A stretch of 64,000 nt of DNA from Agarilytica rhodophyticola (GCF_002157225.2 NZ_CP020038.1:2441001-2505000), one strand, 5' to 3'; positions 37,052 through 47,087 are shown, numbered from the stretch's first letter. Notes: a model not told the origin generated them from the letters alone. Translations and numbers: made by a program.

Positions 37052-37852
37052 CTATACCTTGCCCATATGCTTTTCAACAATTTGCAATAAAGGCTTAAAC
37101 ACTTTAGGCGGAGCACAAACAATGTTGCCACTGTCCATATAATCTTTGCCACCACGAAAATCTGAAATTAAACCGCCAGATTCTTTTAACAATAAGACGC
37201 CAGCGGCGATATCCCACTGCTTTAAGTTCATTTCCCAAAAACCATCGAAACGACCTGCTGCAACATAGGCTAGATCTAAGGCCGCGGAGCCTGGCCTGCG
37301 AAGACCTGCGGTAACACCGGCTATTTCTTTGACGCAAGCAAGGTATTCGTCAATATGACTAAAGGAGAAACCGTTAAACGGTATCCCCGTACCGATGAGG
37401 GCACCATCTAAACCGTTTTGTTTACTGACGCGCATACGGCGGCCGTTAAAAGTTGCCCCCTTACCTTTAGACGCGGTAAATTCCTCTCTTTTTATAGGGT
37501 CTAAAATGACACCGTGCTCAAGTTGCCCTTTGTACAAGCAGGCGATTGAAACGGCGAAGTGTGGAATGCCGTGAAGAAAATTAGTAGTGCCATCTAAAGG
37601 GTCGATTATCCATTCATAATCGCTGTTAGGATCGCCGGTGCTGCCACCTTCTTCACCCGTGAATTTATGATCTGGATAGGCACGTTTTAGATGATAAATC
37701 ACTTCTTTTTCCGCGTTGCGATCAACTTCGCTGACAAAATCATTGTGGCCTTTTTTCTCGATAGCAACTAAGTCAAGCCGCTCGAAAGCACTTTCAATGA
37801 CTTCTCCGGCTTTACGTGCCGCTTTCAGAGCAATGGTGAGCATGGGTTCCAT
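37052..37852 (-). CDS. suhB: Inositol-1-monophosphatase family protein SuhB
   Basis: The 266-residue product shows the lithium-sensitive phosphatase motifs: the metal-binding GEEGG near residues 66-70, WIIDPLDGTTNFLHGIPHF at about 81-99 and WDIAAGVLLLKESGG near 213-227. SuhB dephosphorylates inositol-1-phosphate and in enterobacteria also joins ribosomal RNA antitermination complexes. Its position divergent from trmJ-iscR is the conserved gammaproteobacterial arrangement. The length matches the family. Confidence 0.96.
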   Translation of the reverse strand: MEPMLTIALKAARKAGEVIESAFERLDLVAIEKKGHNDFVSEVDRNAEKEVIYHLKRAYPDHKFTGEEGGSTGDPNSDYEWIIDPLDGTTNFLHGIPHFAVSIACLYKGQLEHGVILDPIKREEFTASKGKGATFNGRRMRVSKQNGLDGALIGTGIPFNGFSFSHIDEYLACVKEIAGVTAGLRRPGSAALDLAYVAAGRFDGFWEMNLKQWDIAAGVLLLKESGGLISDFRGGKDYMDSGNIVCAPPKVFKPLLQIVEKHMGKV

Positions 37853-38082
37853 AGGTGGTCTCTCGGTTTTACAAGCTAGTAGAATCCTGTCCCACTTGAT
37901 AGCAGGGAGGGGATAATCGGGCGCGATTATATAGTAAAGCTTCTATTATGCCACGCTATATAGTGCTTATTGCTAGATAAGTATATAGAGCCATTGAGTC
38001 TAGCATGCAGGCGATTATATTTGGCGAAAAACGATTCAGGCGGTATAGTGCCGCGTTTTCTATAAGCTAGCTAGAGTGGATT

Positions 38083-38862
38083 ATGCAAGAGCGTCTCAAA
38101 CGAATACGAATGGTCATGGTGAATACGACCCACCCTGGCAATATCGGTGCGGCTGCACGAGCGATAAAGAATATGGGGCTGTCGTCGTTAGTATTAGTTG
38201 ACCCTAAGGAATTTCCGTCGCCCAAGGCTGTTTGGCGGGCGGCTGGCGCGGTGGATGTGCTAGAGAACGTTAAAGTGGTATCGACGTTAGACGAAGCCAT
38301 CTCAGGTTGTGGTTTGGTAGTAGGAACGAGCGCTCGTGAACGGCGTATCCCCTGGCCGCTGCTGACGCCGCGAGAATGTGGCGACAGGGTCTGTGTAGAG
38401 TCACAAGAGCATGACATTGCAATACTTTTTGGCCGCGAAGATAGAGGGTTGACCAATGAGGAGTTGCAAAAATGTAACTATCATGTGCATATCCCCGCCA
38501 ACGCTGACTATTCCTCTTTGAACATCGCCGCCGCGATGCAAGTGATCGCTTACGAAATTCGCATGTCTTTTCTTAACCAGGAAGCTGGACAAGCCATCAC
38601 TTTTGACGACTGGGACATGCCCCCGGCGAAACAGCAAGACTTGGAAATGTATTACACTCACCTTGAAGAAACTCTAGCCAAGCTCGGTTTTTACGATCCA
38701 AAGAATCCAAGACAGACTATGACGCGTATGCGTAGGTTGTACAGCCGAGTGAGAATGGATGAAATGGAATTGAGTATCATGCGCGGTATGTTGACCTCCA
38801 TTCAAAATTATATTTATCGAACAAATCAGAAGACGGATAGCTCGGACGAAGAAACGCAATAA
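38083..38862 (+). CDS. trmJ: tRNA (Cm32/Um32) 2'-O-methyltransferase TrmJ
   Basis: The 259-residue SPOUT methyltransferase modifies the ribose of nucleotide 32 in tRNA using SAM. Motifs are VNTTHPGNIGAAARAIKNMG at about residues 8-27, LVDPKEFP, GTSARERRIPWP, and the knot region ILFGREDRGLTNEEL followed by SLNIAAAMQVIAYEIR. The C-terminal helical extension is typical of TrmJ. It sits immediately upstream of iscR, as in most gammaproteobacteria. Confidence 0.96.
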   Translation: MQERLKRIRMVMVNTTHPGNIGAAARAIKNMGLSSLVLVDPKEFPSPKAVWRAAGAVDVLENVKVVSTLDEAISGCGLVVGTSARERRIPWPLLTPRECGDRVCVESQEHDIAILFGREDRGLTNEELQKCNYHVHIPANADYSSLNIAAAMQVIAYEIRMSFLNQEAGQAITFDDWDMPPAKQQDLEMYYTHLEETLAKLGFYDPKNPRQTMTRMRRLYSRVRMDEMELSIMRGMLTSIQNYIYRTNQKTDSSDEETQ

Positions 38863-38883
38863 CCAAGTGAAATAGTCGGATAA

Positions 38884-38916
38884 ATACTTGACTGTGGCAC
38901 TTGGTTTTTGAATAAT
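38884..38916 (+). promoter_or_regulatory. iscR promoter with IscR type 1-like site
   Basis: A sigma70-type promoter is visible: -35 TTGACT (38888-38893), a 17-base spacer and -10 AATAAT (38911-38916). The bases ATACTTGACT (38884-38893) match the left half of the E. coli IscR type 1 consensus (ATASYYGACT) completely, while the right half is degenerate. The overlap with the -35 fits repression of the operon by holo-IscR. Confidence 0.65.
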
Positions 38917-38943
38917 GTCAATAAATACATTTGGTGAAAACTT

Positions 38944-39423
38944 ATGCGTCTGACTACCAAAGGCCGCTACGCGGTAACGGCAATGTTAGATTTAGCGTTG
39001 CATACTCATTCGGGACCTGTGTGTCTTGCTGATATTTCTAAGAGACAAGAGATCTCCCTTTCTTATCTTGAACAATTGTTCGCCAAGCTGCGACAAAACT
39101 CCCTCGTACGCAGTGTGCGTGGCCCCGGTGGCGGCTATAAGCTCAACCGTCCCTCTAGCGAAGTTTACGTTGCGGAAATTATCGATGCCGTTAATGAATC
39201 TATTGATGCCACAAGTTGTGGTGGTCAAGGAGACTGTCAGCAAGGTGATGTCTGCTTAACTCATTATTTGTGGACTGACTTAAGTGAACAAATCCATAGG
39301 TTTTTGAGTGGCATTAGCTTGGCGAGCTTAGTTGACAGACATGAAGTTCAACGTGTTGCTCAGCGCCAAGGTGAGAAAGAGCAGCAAGATCTTAAGGTCA
39401 TTAGCGCATCTAGTATTGTTTAA
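38944..39423 (+). CDS. iscR: Fe-S cluster-sensing regulator IscR
   Basis: The 159-residue Rrf2-family repressor has an N-terminal winged helix ([17 protein letters not shown], then [14 protein letters not shown], then [13 protein letters not shown]). The [2Fe-2S] ligands Cys92, Cys98, Cys104 and His107 are at the same positions as in E. coli IscR. With a cluster it represses its own operon; without it, it acts on other sites. Here it heads an operon whose scaffold genes are suf rather than isc, so it probably tunes SUF synthesis to Fe-S demand. GGTGA precedes the ATG. Confidence 0.97.
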   Translation: MRLTTKGRYAVTAMLDLALHTHSGPVCLADISKRQEISLSYLEQLFAKLRQNSLVRSVRGPGGGYKLNRPSSEVYVAEIIDAVNESIDATSCGGQGDCQQGDVCLTHYLWTDLSEQIHRFLSGISLASLVDRHEVQRVAQRQGEKEQQDLKVISASSIV

Positions 39424-39441
39424 AGAAGCTTTTTTGTTGTT

Positions 39442-40620
39442 ATGAAAACTCCTGTTTATCTAGACTACGCTGCCAGTACGCCGGCTGATCCCCGTGTGGC
39501 TGAAGCAATGGCGCAGTGCATGACTCTGGAAGGCAATTTTGGCAATCCAGCGTCACGTTCTCACATATATGGTTGGCGAGCTGAAGAAGCGGTTGAAGAT
39601 GCGCGCGGGGCCTTGGCAGATTTAATCAATGCTGATACGCGAGAAATAGTATGGACAAGCGGCGCTACCGAATCTGACAACTTGGCGATAAAAGGTGCCG
39701 CCGAAGGCAGAAGCGCTCGTGGTCGACATATTATTACCGCTCGAACTGAGCATAAAGCGGTACTTGATACTTGCCAACACCTTGCTGCCGAAGGTTTTGA
39801 AATAAGCTATATCGAGCCGCCGACTGGCGGTATTATCACTAAGGAACTGGTGCAAGAGCATCTTCGTGACGATACAATTCTTGTTTCGCTCATGCATGTA
39901 AATAATGAAATTGGTGTGATTAATGAGGTTGGTGCCATCGGCCAACTTTGTCGGGACAAAGACATTCTTTTTCACGTGGATGCTGCGCAGAGCGTGGGCA
40001 AGATTGAAGTCGATGTCAAAGCCTTGCACGTCGATCTGTTGTCGATTTCTGCACATAAGATGTATGGCCCAAAAGGTATCGGGGCTCTCTATGTGAGGCG
40101 CCACCCCGATTTTAAGTTGGCGGCTCAGATTCATGGCGGGGGTCATGAACGAGGTATGCGTTCTGGCACATTGCCGACTCATCAGATCGTTGGCTTTGGT
40201 GTTGCGGCAAGTATTGCTCAGAAAGAGATGATGGCGGATGCCAAGCGCTTACTTGGCTTGCGTGAAAGGTTTCTAAGTATTGTGGATCGCCTTGACGGTA
40301 TATTTATTAACGGTGATCTCAGGCAGCGTGTTGCTGGCATCCTCAATATCAGTTTTGCCGGTGTTGAAGGGGAAACTCTATTAATGTCACTGCGTGATTT
40401 GGCTGTATCGACCGGATCGGCTTGCACTTCCGTCAGTGTTGAACCTTCTTATGTTTTGCGCGCTCTAGGCGTGGAACCTGAATTAGCACATAGCTCACTG
40501 CGCTTGAGTTTTGGCCGTTTTACTACCGAAGAAGAAATTGATTTTGCTGCTAACAAAATTTGCACTACCGTTGACAAGTTGCGAGAGATTTCTCCAACCT
40601 GGGTGGCGTCTCAAGTTTGA
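39442..40620 (+). CDS. iscS: Cysteine desulfurase, IscS type, short C-terminus
   Basis: The 392-residue group I PLP enzyme releases sulfur from cysteine. The PLP lysine is in [16 protein letters not shown] (near residue 205) and the catalytic Cys328 lies on a long mobile loop, [22 protein letters not shown]. The N-terminus [19 protein letters not shown] is typical of IscS. E. coli IscS has 404 residues and ends with a tail following LSPLWEMYK, used to dock IscU. Here the protein ends at [10 protein letters not shown] and lacks that tail. This matches the absence of iscU from the locus. A second desulfurase, SufS, is encoded downstream, so this enzyme may supply tRNA thiolation or other sulfur routes. 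Confidence 0.93.
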   Translation: MKTPVYLDYAASTPADPRVAEAMAQCMTLEGNFGNPASRSHIYGWRAEEAVEDARGALADLINADTREIVWTSGATESDNLAIKGAAEGRSARGRHIITARTEHKAVLDTCQHLAAEGFEISYIEPPTGGIITKELVQEHLRDDTILVSLMHVNNEIGVINEVGAIGQLCRDKDILFHVDAAQSVGKIEVDVKALHVDLLSISAHKMYGPKGIGALYVRRHPDFKLAAQIHGGGHERGMRSGTLPTHQIVGFGVAASIAQKEMMADAKRLLGLRERFLSIVDRLDGIFINGDLRQRVAGILNISFAGVEGETLLMSLRDLAVSTGSACTSVSVEPSYVLRALGVEPELAHSSLRLSFGRFTTEEEIDFAANKICTTVDKLREISPTWVASQV

Positions 40621-40790
40621 TCATATCAGAGCTAATTAAAAGCTACGCAGCTGGTATGATACGTGTCGTGTTTTGCTTATCTGATGAAAAATGCGTGACT
40701 GTTACCAGATGAAATAGCAGGTAAGCGAGCAACAGTTAAATAAGCAAATAAAGAATTGTATCGAATTTAATCTTATTGAGTTTAATTATT

Positions 40791-42230
40791 ATGTCACAAG
40801 AGCAAATCGACCACTTAATCGAACAAGATTATGTTGCTGGCTTTGTTACCGACATCGAGTCTGAAACATTGCCACCGGGTTTGAATGAAGAGGTCATTCG
40901 GTTTATATCTGCTAAAAAGAACGAACCCGAATGGATGTTAGAGTGGCGTCTAAAAGCTTTTGAGGTTTGGAAAAGCATGGATGAGCCGCAGTGGGCTCAT
41001 GTGAATTATCCGAAAATTGACTTCGATGCAATCTCTTATTACTCGGCCCCAAAAAGTTTAGCAGATAAGCCCAAAAGTCTCGATGAAGTTGATCCTGAGC
41101 TTATTGAAACCTACAACAAACTGGGCATTCCTTTGCACGAGCAAGAGATGTTGGCCGGTGTTGCTGTGGATGCGGTGTTTGATTCTGTTTCTGTCACCAC
41201 AACCTTTCGCAAGAAATTGAAAGATGCAGGTGTAATATTTTGCCCTATTTCAGAGGCGGTGCATGAATATCCTGAGTTGGTTAAAAAATACTTGGGTAGT
41301 GTCGTTCCTCAAAAAGATAATTTTTATGCTGCTCTAAACTGCGCTGTATTCAGTGATGGCTCCTTTGTCTATATCCCCAAAGGGGTGCGCTGCCCGATGG
41401 AGCTGTCTACGTATTTTCGCATTAACGAATCTAATACCGGACAGTTTGAGCGAACGCTAATTGTTGCCGATGAAGGTAGTTATGTGAGTTACCTAGAAGG
41501 TTGCACAGCTCCAATGCGCGATGAAAATCAGTTGCATGCGGCGGTGGTCGAATTAGTTGCCTTAGACGATGCCAAAATAAAATATTCCACCGTACAGAAC
41601 TGGTACCCAGGTGATGCCCAGGGCAAAGGTGGTATTTATAATTTTGTAACCAAACGAGGTGTTGCACATCGCAATGCTCACATTTCTTGGACGCAGGTGG
41701 AGACAGGGTCTGCAGTTACCTGGAAATATCCAAGCTGTGTTTTAAAAGGCGATAACAGTGTAGGAGAGTTTTACTCGGTGGCGCTGACCAATAACTTTCA
41801 GCAAGCCGATACGGGTACTAAGATGATTCACTTGGGTAAAAATACCAAGTCGACCATTATTTCCAAGGGTATTTCAGCAGGTAAAAGCTCTAATGCGTAT
41901 CGTGGTTTAGTGCGTATGAATCCCGCAGCTGAAGGTGCGCGCAATTACACACAATGTGATTCGCTATTAATTGGCGATACTTGTGCTGCTCATACTTTCC
42001 CTTACATCGAAAGTAAAAATCCTTCCGCTATTGTCGAACATGAAGCCACCACGTCAAAAGTGAGTGATGATCAGCTTTATCTATGTCAACAACGGGGTAT
42101 TGATACTGAAAAAGCGGTATCGATGATCGTTAACGGTTTTTGTAAAGAAGTATTTAAAGAACTACCCATGGAATTTGCTGTGGAAGCGGGCAAATTATTA
42201 GAGGTGAGCCTCGAGGGTAGTGTGGGCTAG
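40791..42230 (+). CDS. sufB: Fe-S cluster assembly scaffold protein SufB
   Basis: The 479-residue SufB forms the SufBC2D scaffold on which clusters are built. It shows [17 protein letters not shown] near the start, [16 protein letters not shown], the core beta-helix with [43 protein letters not shown], and the C-terminal [11 protein letters not shown] with the conserved Cys (equivalent to E. coli Cys405) that receives sulfur. I chose the ATG at 40791 over a TTG five codons upstream. A 170-base gap after iscS suggests a second promoter, though none is clear. Confidence 0.97.
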   Translation: MSQEQIDHLIEQDYVAGFVTDIESETLPPGLNEEVIRFISAKKNEPEWMLEWRLKAFEVWKSMDEPQWAHVNYPKIDFDAISYYSAPKSLADKPKSLDEVDPELIETYNKLGIPLHEQEMLAGVAVDAVFDSVSVTTTFRKKLKDAGVIFCPISEAVHEYPELVKKYLGSVVPQKDNFYAALNCAVFSDGSFVYIPKGVRCPMELSTYFRINESNTGQFERTLIVADEGSYVSYLEGCTAPMRDENQLHAAVVELVALDDAKIKYSTVQNWYPGDAQGKGGIYNFVTKRGVAHRNAHISWTQVETGSAVTWKYPSCVLKGDNSVGEFYSVALTNNFQQADTGTKMIHLGKNTKSTIISKGISAGKSSNAYRGLVRMNPAAEGARNYTQCDSLLIGDTCAAHTFPYIESKNPSAIVEHEATTSKVSDDQLYLCQQRGIDTEKAVSMIVNGFCKEVFKELPMEFAVEAGKLLEVSLEGSVG

Positions 42231-42317
42231 TGGCTGTGACCACAACGCCGTCGTTTATATACATGATATTTTCTGCGCTCATACACGATATTGGCGCTTT
42301 TTGGGAGAAACATATTA

Positions 42318-43067
42318 ATGCTGTCGATTAATAATTTACAGGCGCAAGTTGAAGATAAACCTATTTTAAAGGGCTTAAACTTTACCGTTAATCCAGGAGA
42401 AGTGCATGCGATCATGGGCCCTAATGGTTCCGGCAAAAGTACACTTGGTCATGTATTATCTGGTCGTGAAGGCTACGAAGTAACTGGTGGTAGCGTAGAA
42501 TTTTGTGGCAAAGATTTATTGGCGATGGAAACAGAAGAGCGTGCACGGGAAGGATTATTTCTTGCGTTCCAATACCCTGTGGAAATACCTGGGGTAAGCA
42601 ATATGGAATTTCTCAAGGCTTCTGTCGATGCGGTGCGCGAACATCGCGGTTTACCTGCATTGGATGCTATCGCCTTTATGAAACAAGCACGAGAAATGTG
42701 TAAAGCGGTTAATTTAGAGCAGAGTTTTTTAAAGCGCGGCGTTAATGAAGGTTTTTCTGGCGGCGAAAAAAAGCGTAATGAAATTATGCAAATGATGTTG
42801 TTAGAACCTCGTTTGGCGATTTTGGATGAAACCGATTCAGGCCTTGATATTGATGCTTTGCAGGTTGTTGCAGAAGGCGTTAATTCACTGCGTGCTGAGG
42901 ATCGCTCCTTTATTGTTGTGACCCATTATCAGCGTTTACTTAACTATATTGAGCCAGACTTCGTTCATGTTTTAGCAGGAGGCCAAATAGTGAAATCAGG
43001 AGATAAATCCTTGGCCCTTGAACTAGAAGAAAAAGGCTACGGCTGGTTGGAGAGTGAGGTCGCCTAA
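42318..43067 (+). CDS. sufC: SUF system ATPase SufC
   Basis: The 249-residue ABC-type ATPase powers the SufBCD scaffold. Walker A is GPNGSGKST near residues 34-42, the signature is FSGGEKKRNEI and Walker B is LAILDETDSGLD, followed by the switch His in VVTHYQRLL. GGGAGA 9 bases before the ATG at 42318 marks the start; an in-frame TTG at 42291 is not used. Its stop overlaps the sufD start by one base. Confidence 0.97.
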   Translation: MLSINNLQAQVEDKPILKGLNFTVNPGEVHAIMGPNGSGKSTLGHVLSGREGYEVTGGSVEFCGKDLLAMETEERAREGLFLAFQYPVEIPGVSNMEFLKASVDAVREHRGLPALDAIAFMKQAREMCKAVNLEQSFLKRGVNEGFSGGEKKRNEIMQMMLLEPRLAILDETDSGLDIDALQVVAEGVNSLRAEDRSFIVVTHYQRLLNYIEPDFVHVLAGGQIVKSGDKSLALELEEKGYGWLESEVA

Positions 43068-44389
43068 TGACGAGTTTTGTAGATCAAGCTTTAGCATATC
43101 CGACGCAGGACTCGCCTGCATGGCTACAAGGCTTTAAACAGGAAAAAACCGAGCTGTGGCAACAGGCAAGCTTTCCCCACCGAAAAACTGAGCATTGGAA
43201 ATATACCAATCTTAAGGCATTAGAACAGGGGGAGTTTTTTCAAAGTCCGGCAAGCACTCACACCCTCGATGAAAAAGCATTGGAGAGGCTGGCGATTCCC
43301 GGCCTGGATACTATTGATCTGATTTTTATCAATGGTGTTTTCCAGCAGCACTTGTCGACGGCAGCCAATGATTTACCTGAAGGACTGAATGTCACACGCT
43401 TTGCTGAAGCTTCCTCACAACAGCAAGATGTTATTCAGGAATATTTAGGCAATGTCGCCAAAGATCTTGGTCATCTATTTGTGACATTAAACAATAGTCA
43501 TTTAGCTGACGGCGTGTTTGTTTCAGTAGATAAGAATACGCAAGCTAGTAAGCCTATCCGTATTGTCCAACTCACCTCCGCGCAAGCCCAGAATTTTGCC
43601 GTGGCGCCGCGCCTTTTGGTGGTGCTGGAGGAGGGTGCCGAAGCTTGTGTTATTGAGCACTTTGCCAGCGATGATAATAAACAAACTAGTTTTGTTAATG
43701 CCGTTTGTGAAATTGAAGTGAAAGATAATGCAAAGCTTGAGCACTATCGTTTGCACCTGGAACACGAGTCTAATCTTCATATCGGTGGTATGCACGTTAA
43801 CTTACGAAGAGATGCTGTACTAGATAGCTTTCATCTAGCGCTTGGTAGTGTGCTTAAGCGTATCGATGTTGTGGTTAATCATTTGGGCAAAGGCGCCCAC
43901 AGTAATCTCAACGGTGTTTATTTACCTTCTAATAAGCAGCATGTGGATTACCATACATGTATTGAACATGCGGTGCCTCATTGCACGAGTAATGAAGTGT
44001 TTCGTGGGATTATTAGTGACAATGCCAAAGCAGTATTTAATGGCCGCATTCACATACATAAAGATGCACAAAAAACTCTTGCTCAGTTGAGTAATAAAAA
44101 TCTGCTTACTAGCAACAAGGCGGAAATTGATACCAAACCAGAATTAGAAATTTATGCTGATGATGTGCAATGTGCTCATGGCGCTACGGTGGCACAGCTT
44201 GATGATAACGCTATGCATTATTTAATGACGCGAGGTGTATCTAAAGATGATGCCCGTGTAATGATGAGCTTTGGCTTTATCAATGAGCTTATTAATCAAA
44301 TTAACCATGAAGCCTTGGCAAATTATTTACGACCTAAGATGGCACAATTATTTTCCGGTAAAATAGCGCTATTGGATCAAGCTTTATGA
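43067..44389 (+). CDS. sufD: Fe-S cluster assembly protein SufD
   Basis: The 440-residue SufD pairs with SufB and SufC. Diagnostic parts are FPHRKTEHWKYTNLKAL near the N-terminus and a right-handed beta-helix in the middle. The C-terminal NGRIHIHKDAQKTLAQLSNKNLL and CAHGATVAQLDDNAMHYL carry the conserved metal-proximal His and Cys. Start and stop overlap the neighbouring suf genes (TAATG and ATGA), so synthesis is coupled. Confidence 0.97.
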   Translation: MTSFVDQALAYPTQDSPAWLQGFKQEKTELWQQASFPHRKTEHWKYTNLKALEQGEFFQSPASTHTLDEKALERLAIPGLDTIDLIFINGVFQQHLSTAANDLPEGLNVTRFAEASSQQQDVIQEYLGNVAKDLGHLFVTLNNSHLADGVFVSVDKNTQASKPIRIVQLTSAQAQNFAVAPRLLVVLEEGAEACVIEHFASDDNKQTSFVNAVCEIEVKDNAKLEHYRLHLEHESNLHIGGMHVNLRRDAVLDSFHLALGSVLKRIDVVVNHLGKGAHSNLNGVYLPSNKQHVDYHTCIEHAVPHCTSNEVFRGIISDNAKAVFNGRIHIHKDAQKTLAQLSNKNLLTSNKAEIDTKPELEIYADDVQCAHGATVAQLDDNAMHYLMTRGVSKDDARVMMSFGFINELINQINHEALANYLRPKMAQLFSGKIALLDQAL

Positions 44390-45642
44390 GTGATCAGATG
44401 TTAGCTCCAGAGAATACCTGTCGGCAATTTGATATCGCTAGCGTACGCGAAGACTTCCCCATCTTGCGGCAGGAAGTTAACGGACATCCTCTAGTCTATT
44501 TGGATAATGCCGCGACCACTCAAAAGCCGAATGCCGTTATTGATGAAATTAGCAATTATTATCGTTCGTACAATTCTAATGTACATCGCGGCGCGCATCA
44601 TCTTAGTGACAAAGCCACTTCTCACTTTGAGGCAGCTCGTGAGCGAATCTCTAAATTTGTTAACAGTCCAAAGGCCAGTCAGGTAATTTGGACACGTGGT
44701 ACAACAGAAGCTGTCAATTTGGTTGCCTCTTCTTGGGGGCGAGCGAACATTTCTTCTGGCGATACTATTTTAGTGCCCGAACTTGAGCATCACTCCAATA
44801 TTGTGCCTTGGCAAACATTGGCAATAGAAAAAGGCGCGCAGGTAAAACCTATTCCTGTAAGTGATATTGGCGAAATAGATTTGGCAGCTTTCGATGCTTT
44901 GCTTGATGATAGTGTCAAGCTGGTTGTGGTGAATCATGTTTCAAATGCCCTGGGCACCATCAACCCCATCAAAGAAATTATTGAACGCGCCCACAGTGTT
45001 GATGCCAAAGTCCTGGTCGATGGGGCACAGGCGGTGGCTCACTTTGAGGTGGATGTTCAGATCCTAGATTGCGATTTCTACGCGTTTTCGGGGCATAAAT
45101 TATATGGCCCAACAGGTATTGGCGTGCTGTGGGGAAAAGAGAGTTTACTAGAGGCCATGCCCCCCTATCATTTTGGTGGCGAAATGATTGAGAGTGTTAG
45201 TTTCTCTGGCACCACATTCAATCGCCTACCTTATAAGTTTGAAGCGGGGACGCCAGATATCGCTGGAGCTATTGGTCTTGCGGCTGCTGTCGATTATCTG
45301 TGCTCCTTTGATCGCGCTCTTGTGCAAAAACATGAACAAGATGTACTGACATACGCGATTGATCTTCTGAGTGATATTTCAGGACTTAAGCGAGTTGGTG
45401 AGTCTTCTAATTGCACAGGCGTTTTTAGTTTTGTGATTACAGGAACCCACCCTTCAGACGTAGGCATGTTGCTTGATCAGCAGGGAGTGGCGGTAAGAAC
45501 TGGTCATCACTGTGCACAGCCTCTTATGGAGCGGTTGGCATTACCTGGAACGGTACGGGCGTCTTTTGCGATGTATACCTCGCGACAAGACATTGATAAA
45601 TTATATGAAGCTTTGACGAAAGTTTTGCAATTTTTGGTTTGA
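44386..45642 (+). CDS. sufS: Cysteine desulfurase SufS
   Basis: The 418-residue group II desulfurase delivers persulfide to SufE. The N-terminus DIASVREDFPILRQEVNGHP and YLDNAATTQKP, the PLP lysine in FSGHKLYGPTGIGVLWG and the catalytic Cys near residue 376 in VRTGHHCAQPLM identify SufS rather than IscS. It overlaps sufD by 4 bases. Its partner sufE is three genes downstream. Confidence 0.97.
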   Translation: MSDQMLAPENTCRQFDIASVREDFPILRQEVNGHPLVYLDNAATTQKPNAVIDEISNYYRSYNSNVHRGAHHLSDKATSHFEAARERISKFVNSPKASQVIWTRGTTEAVNLVASSWGRANISSGDTILVPELEHHSNIVPWQTLAIEKGAQVKPIPVSDIGEIDLAAFDALLDDSVKLVVVNHVSNALGTINPIKEIIERAHSVDAKVLVDGAQAVAHFEVDVQILDCDFYAFSGHKLYGPTGIGVLWGKESLLEAMPPYHFGGEMIESVSFSGTTFNRLPYKFEAGTPDIAGAIGLAAAVDYLCSFDRALVQKHEQDVLTYAIDLLSDISGLKRVGESSNCTGVFSFVITGTHPSDVGMLLDQQGVAVRTGHHCAQPLMERLALPGTVRASFAMYTSRQDIDKLYEALTKVLQFLV

Positions 45643-45645
45643 ATT

Positions 45646-45996
45646 ATGAGTGTTGAAACTTTTAGTGCGGAACAATCTATTACGGTGACTAATGCAGCGG
45701 CTGAGCACTTTGCTCGCGAGCTTGCCAAAAAAGGTGGCCAGGCGGTGCGTATCAGCCTCAAACAAAGTGGCTGCACGGGCTTTAAATATGTTATCGACGA
45801 AGTTGAATCTCGTGAAGACGGTGATCTAACCATCACTTTAGAAAACGGTATTGCTGTATATCTCGATCCTAAGCATTTAGCTGCTTTAAACGGCACCGTT
45901 ATCGATTATGTTCAACAGGGATTGAATAAAAATTTGGTACTCGATAACCCGAATGTAAAAGACATGTGTGGTTGTGGTGAGTCTTTTAATGTTTAA
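45646..45996 (+). CDS. sufA: A-type Fe-S carrier SufA
   Basis: The 116-residue A-type carrier shows the three ligand cysteines, in KQSGCTGFKY (near residue 43) and DMCGCGESF near the end. It accepts clusters from SufBCD and passes them to apo-proteins. It starts 3 bases after sufS. Placement between sufS and sufT favours SufA over IscA or ErpA naming, although sequence alone separates these poorly. Confidence 0.93.
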   Translation: MSVETFSAEQSITVTNAAAEHFARELAKKGGQAVRISLKQSGCTGFKYVIDEVESREDGDLTITLENGIAVYLDPKHLAALNGTVIDYVQQGLNKNLVLDNPNVKDMCGCGESFNV

Positions 45997-46056
45997 CATA
46001 TGCAGTATCACGTTTGTAGTGAATTGCTAATAAAGCAATAGATAAAGAGATAATAT

Positions 46057-46593
46057 ATGTCAGAACAGCGCATGGTCGCGACCCAGCGAGATTGTCCGGC
46101 ACGTTTGGTGCCTGTGGGCGACCCTCTAACCATTCCGGCCAATAGTTTTATCACTATTACCCAGTCTCTGGGGGGCAATTACACGGTTGTTTATCAGGGC
46201 AATATGCTGCGTGTGGATGGAACTAATGCTGACGCTCTCGGCTTAGAAAAATATCAGCTGAGCTTTGACGACCATGGTGATGGCTGCATTCACGAAGAAC
46301 AGGTATGGGCAGCCTTAGAAACTGTTTATGATCCAGAGATACCAGTAAATCTAAAGAGTTTGGGACTCATTTATTCTGTCGATATAAACCAAGATACTAA
46401 ATCTGTGGCAATCACTATGACACTTACCGCGCCTGGTTGTGGCATGGGGCCTGTACTGGTGGGGGATGTCGAGTATCGGGTCAAGTTAGTACCCAATGTA
46501 GAATCTGTTAGAGTAGACTTGGTATTCGATCCACCGTGGCATCGCGATATGATGTCAGAAGAAGCCCAGCTTGAAACAGGTATGTTTTATTAG
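46057..46593 (+). CDS. sufT: SUF-associated Fe-S maturation protein SufT
   Basis: The 178-residue product has an N-terminal SufT-specific segment (VPVGDPLTIPANSFITITQSL). A DUF59/MIP18 domain follows at about residues 80-165 (VWAALETVYDPEIPVNLKSLGLIYSV, LTAPGCGMGP, VDLVFDPPWHRDMMSEEA). SufT assists maturation of Fe-S proteins in bacteria that rely on SUF. It is a regular member of suf operons lacking the isc scaffold, consistent with SUF being the main pathway here. Confidence 0.95.
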   Translation: MSEQRMVATQRDCPARLVPVGDPLTIPANSFITITQSLGGNYTVVYQGNMLRVDGTNADALGLEKYQLSFDDHGDGCIHEEQVWAALETVYDPEIPVNLKSLGLIYSVDINQDTKSVAITMTLTAPGCGMGPVLVGDVEYRVKLVPNVESVRVDLVFDPPWHRDMMSEEAQLETGMFY

Positions 46594-46661
46594 GTCTTAC
46601 TAGTTGGTTCTTCTAGTTAAACGATATTCTTTTCTGGTTTTTTATATTAAAGCGATTATTT

Positions 46662-47087
46662 ATGTCCACAGCATCAACTCCATTTGGTTCGAGCATTACT
46701 AATGACGATATTATTGATGCGCTTAGCTTTTTTGATACTTGGGAAGAGCGCTACAAATATATTATTGACTTGGGTAAAGAATTACCTGCCATGGATGATG
46801 CGAAAAAAGATGAAGACCACCTAGTGAGAGGTTGTCAGAGTCAAGTTTGGATAGACTCGAACAATACGGATGGTGTGTATTGGTTTGAGGCCGACAGTGA
46901 TGCCTTTATCGTAAAAGGTCTGCTCGGTGTCGTCTTAGCTGCCTACAATGGTAAAACTGCTGAAGATATTCTCGCCTACGATATTGAAGAGTATTTTAAT
47001 TCTCTGGGTCTACTCAAACACCTTAGCGCTACACGAGGGAATGGCTTGCGCGCAATGGTGGAAAAAGTCCGTACAACAGTGTCTTAG
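46662..47087 (+). CDS. sufE: Sulfur acceptor protein SufE
   Basis: The 141-residue SufE takes persulfide from SufS and carries it to SufB. The acceptor Cys58 lies in HLVRGCQSQVWI, with the fold elements FDTWEERYKYIIDLGKELP upstream and LLGVVLAAYNGKT downstream. It ends the iscRS-suf series, with a 68-base gap after sufT. Confidence 0.96.
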   Translation: MSTASTPFGSSITNDDIIDALSFFDTWEERYKYIIDLGKELPAMDDAKKDEDHLVRGCQSQVWIDSNNTDGVYWFEADSDAFIVKGLLGVVLAAYNGKTAEDILAYDIEEYFNSLGLLKHLSATRGNGLRAMVEKVRTTVS

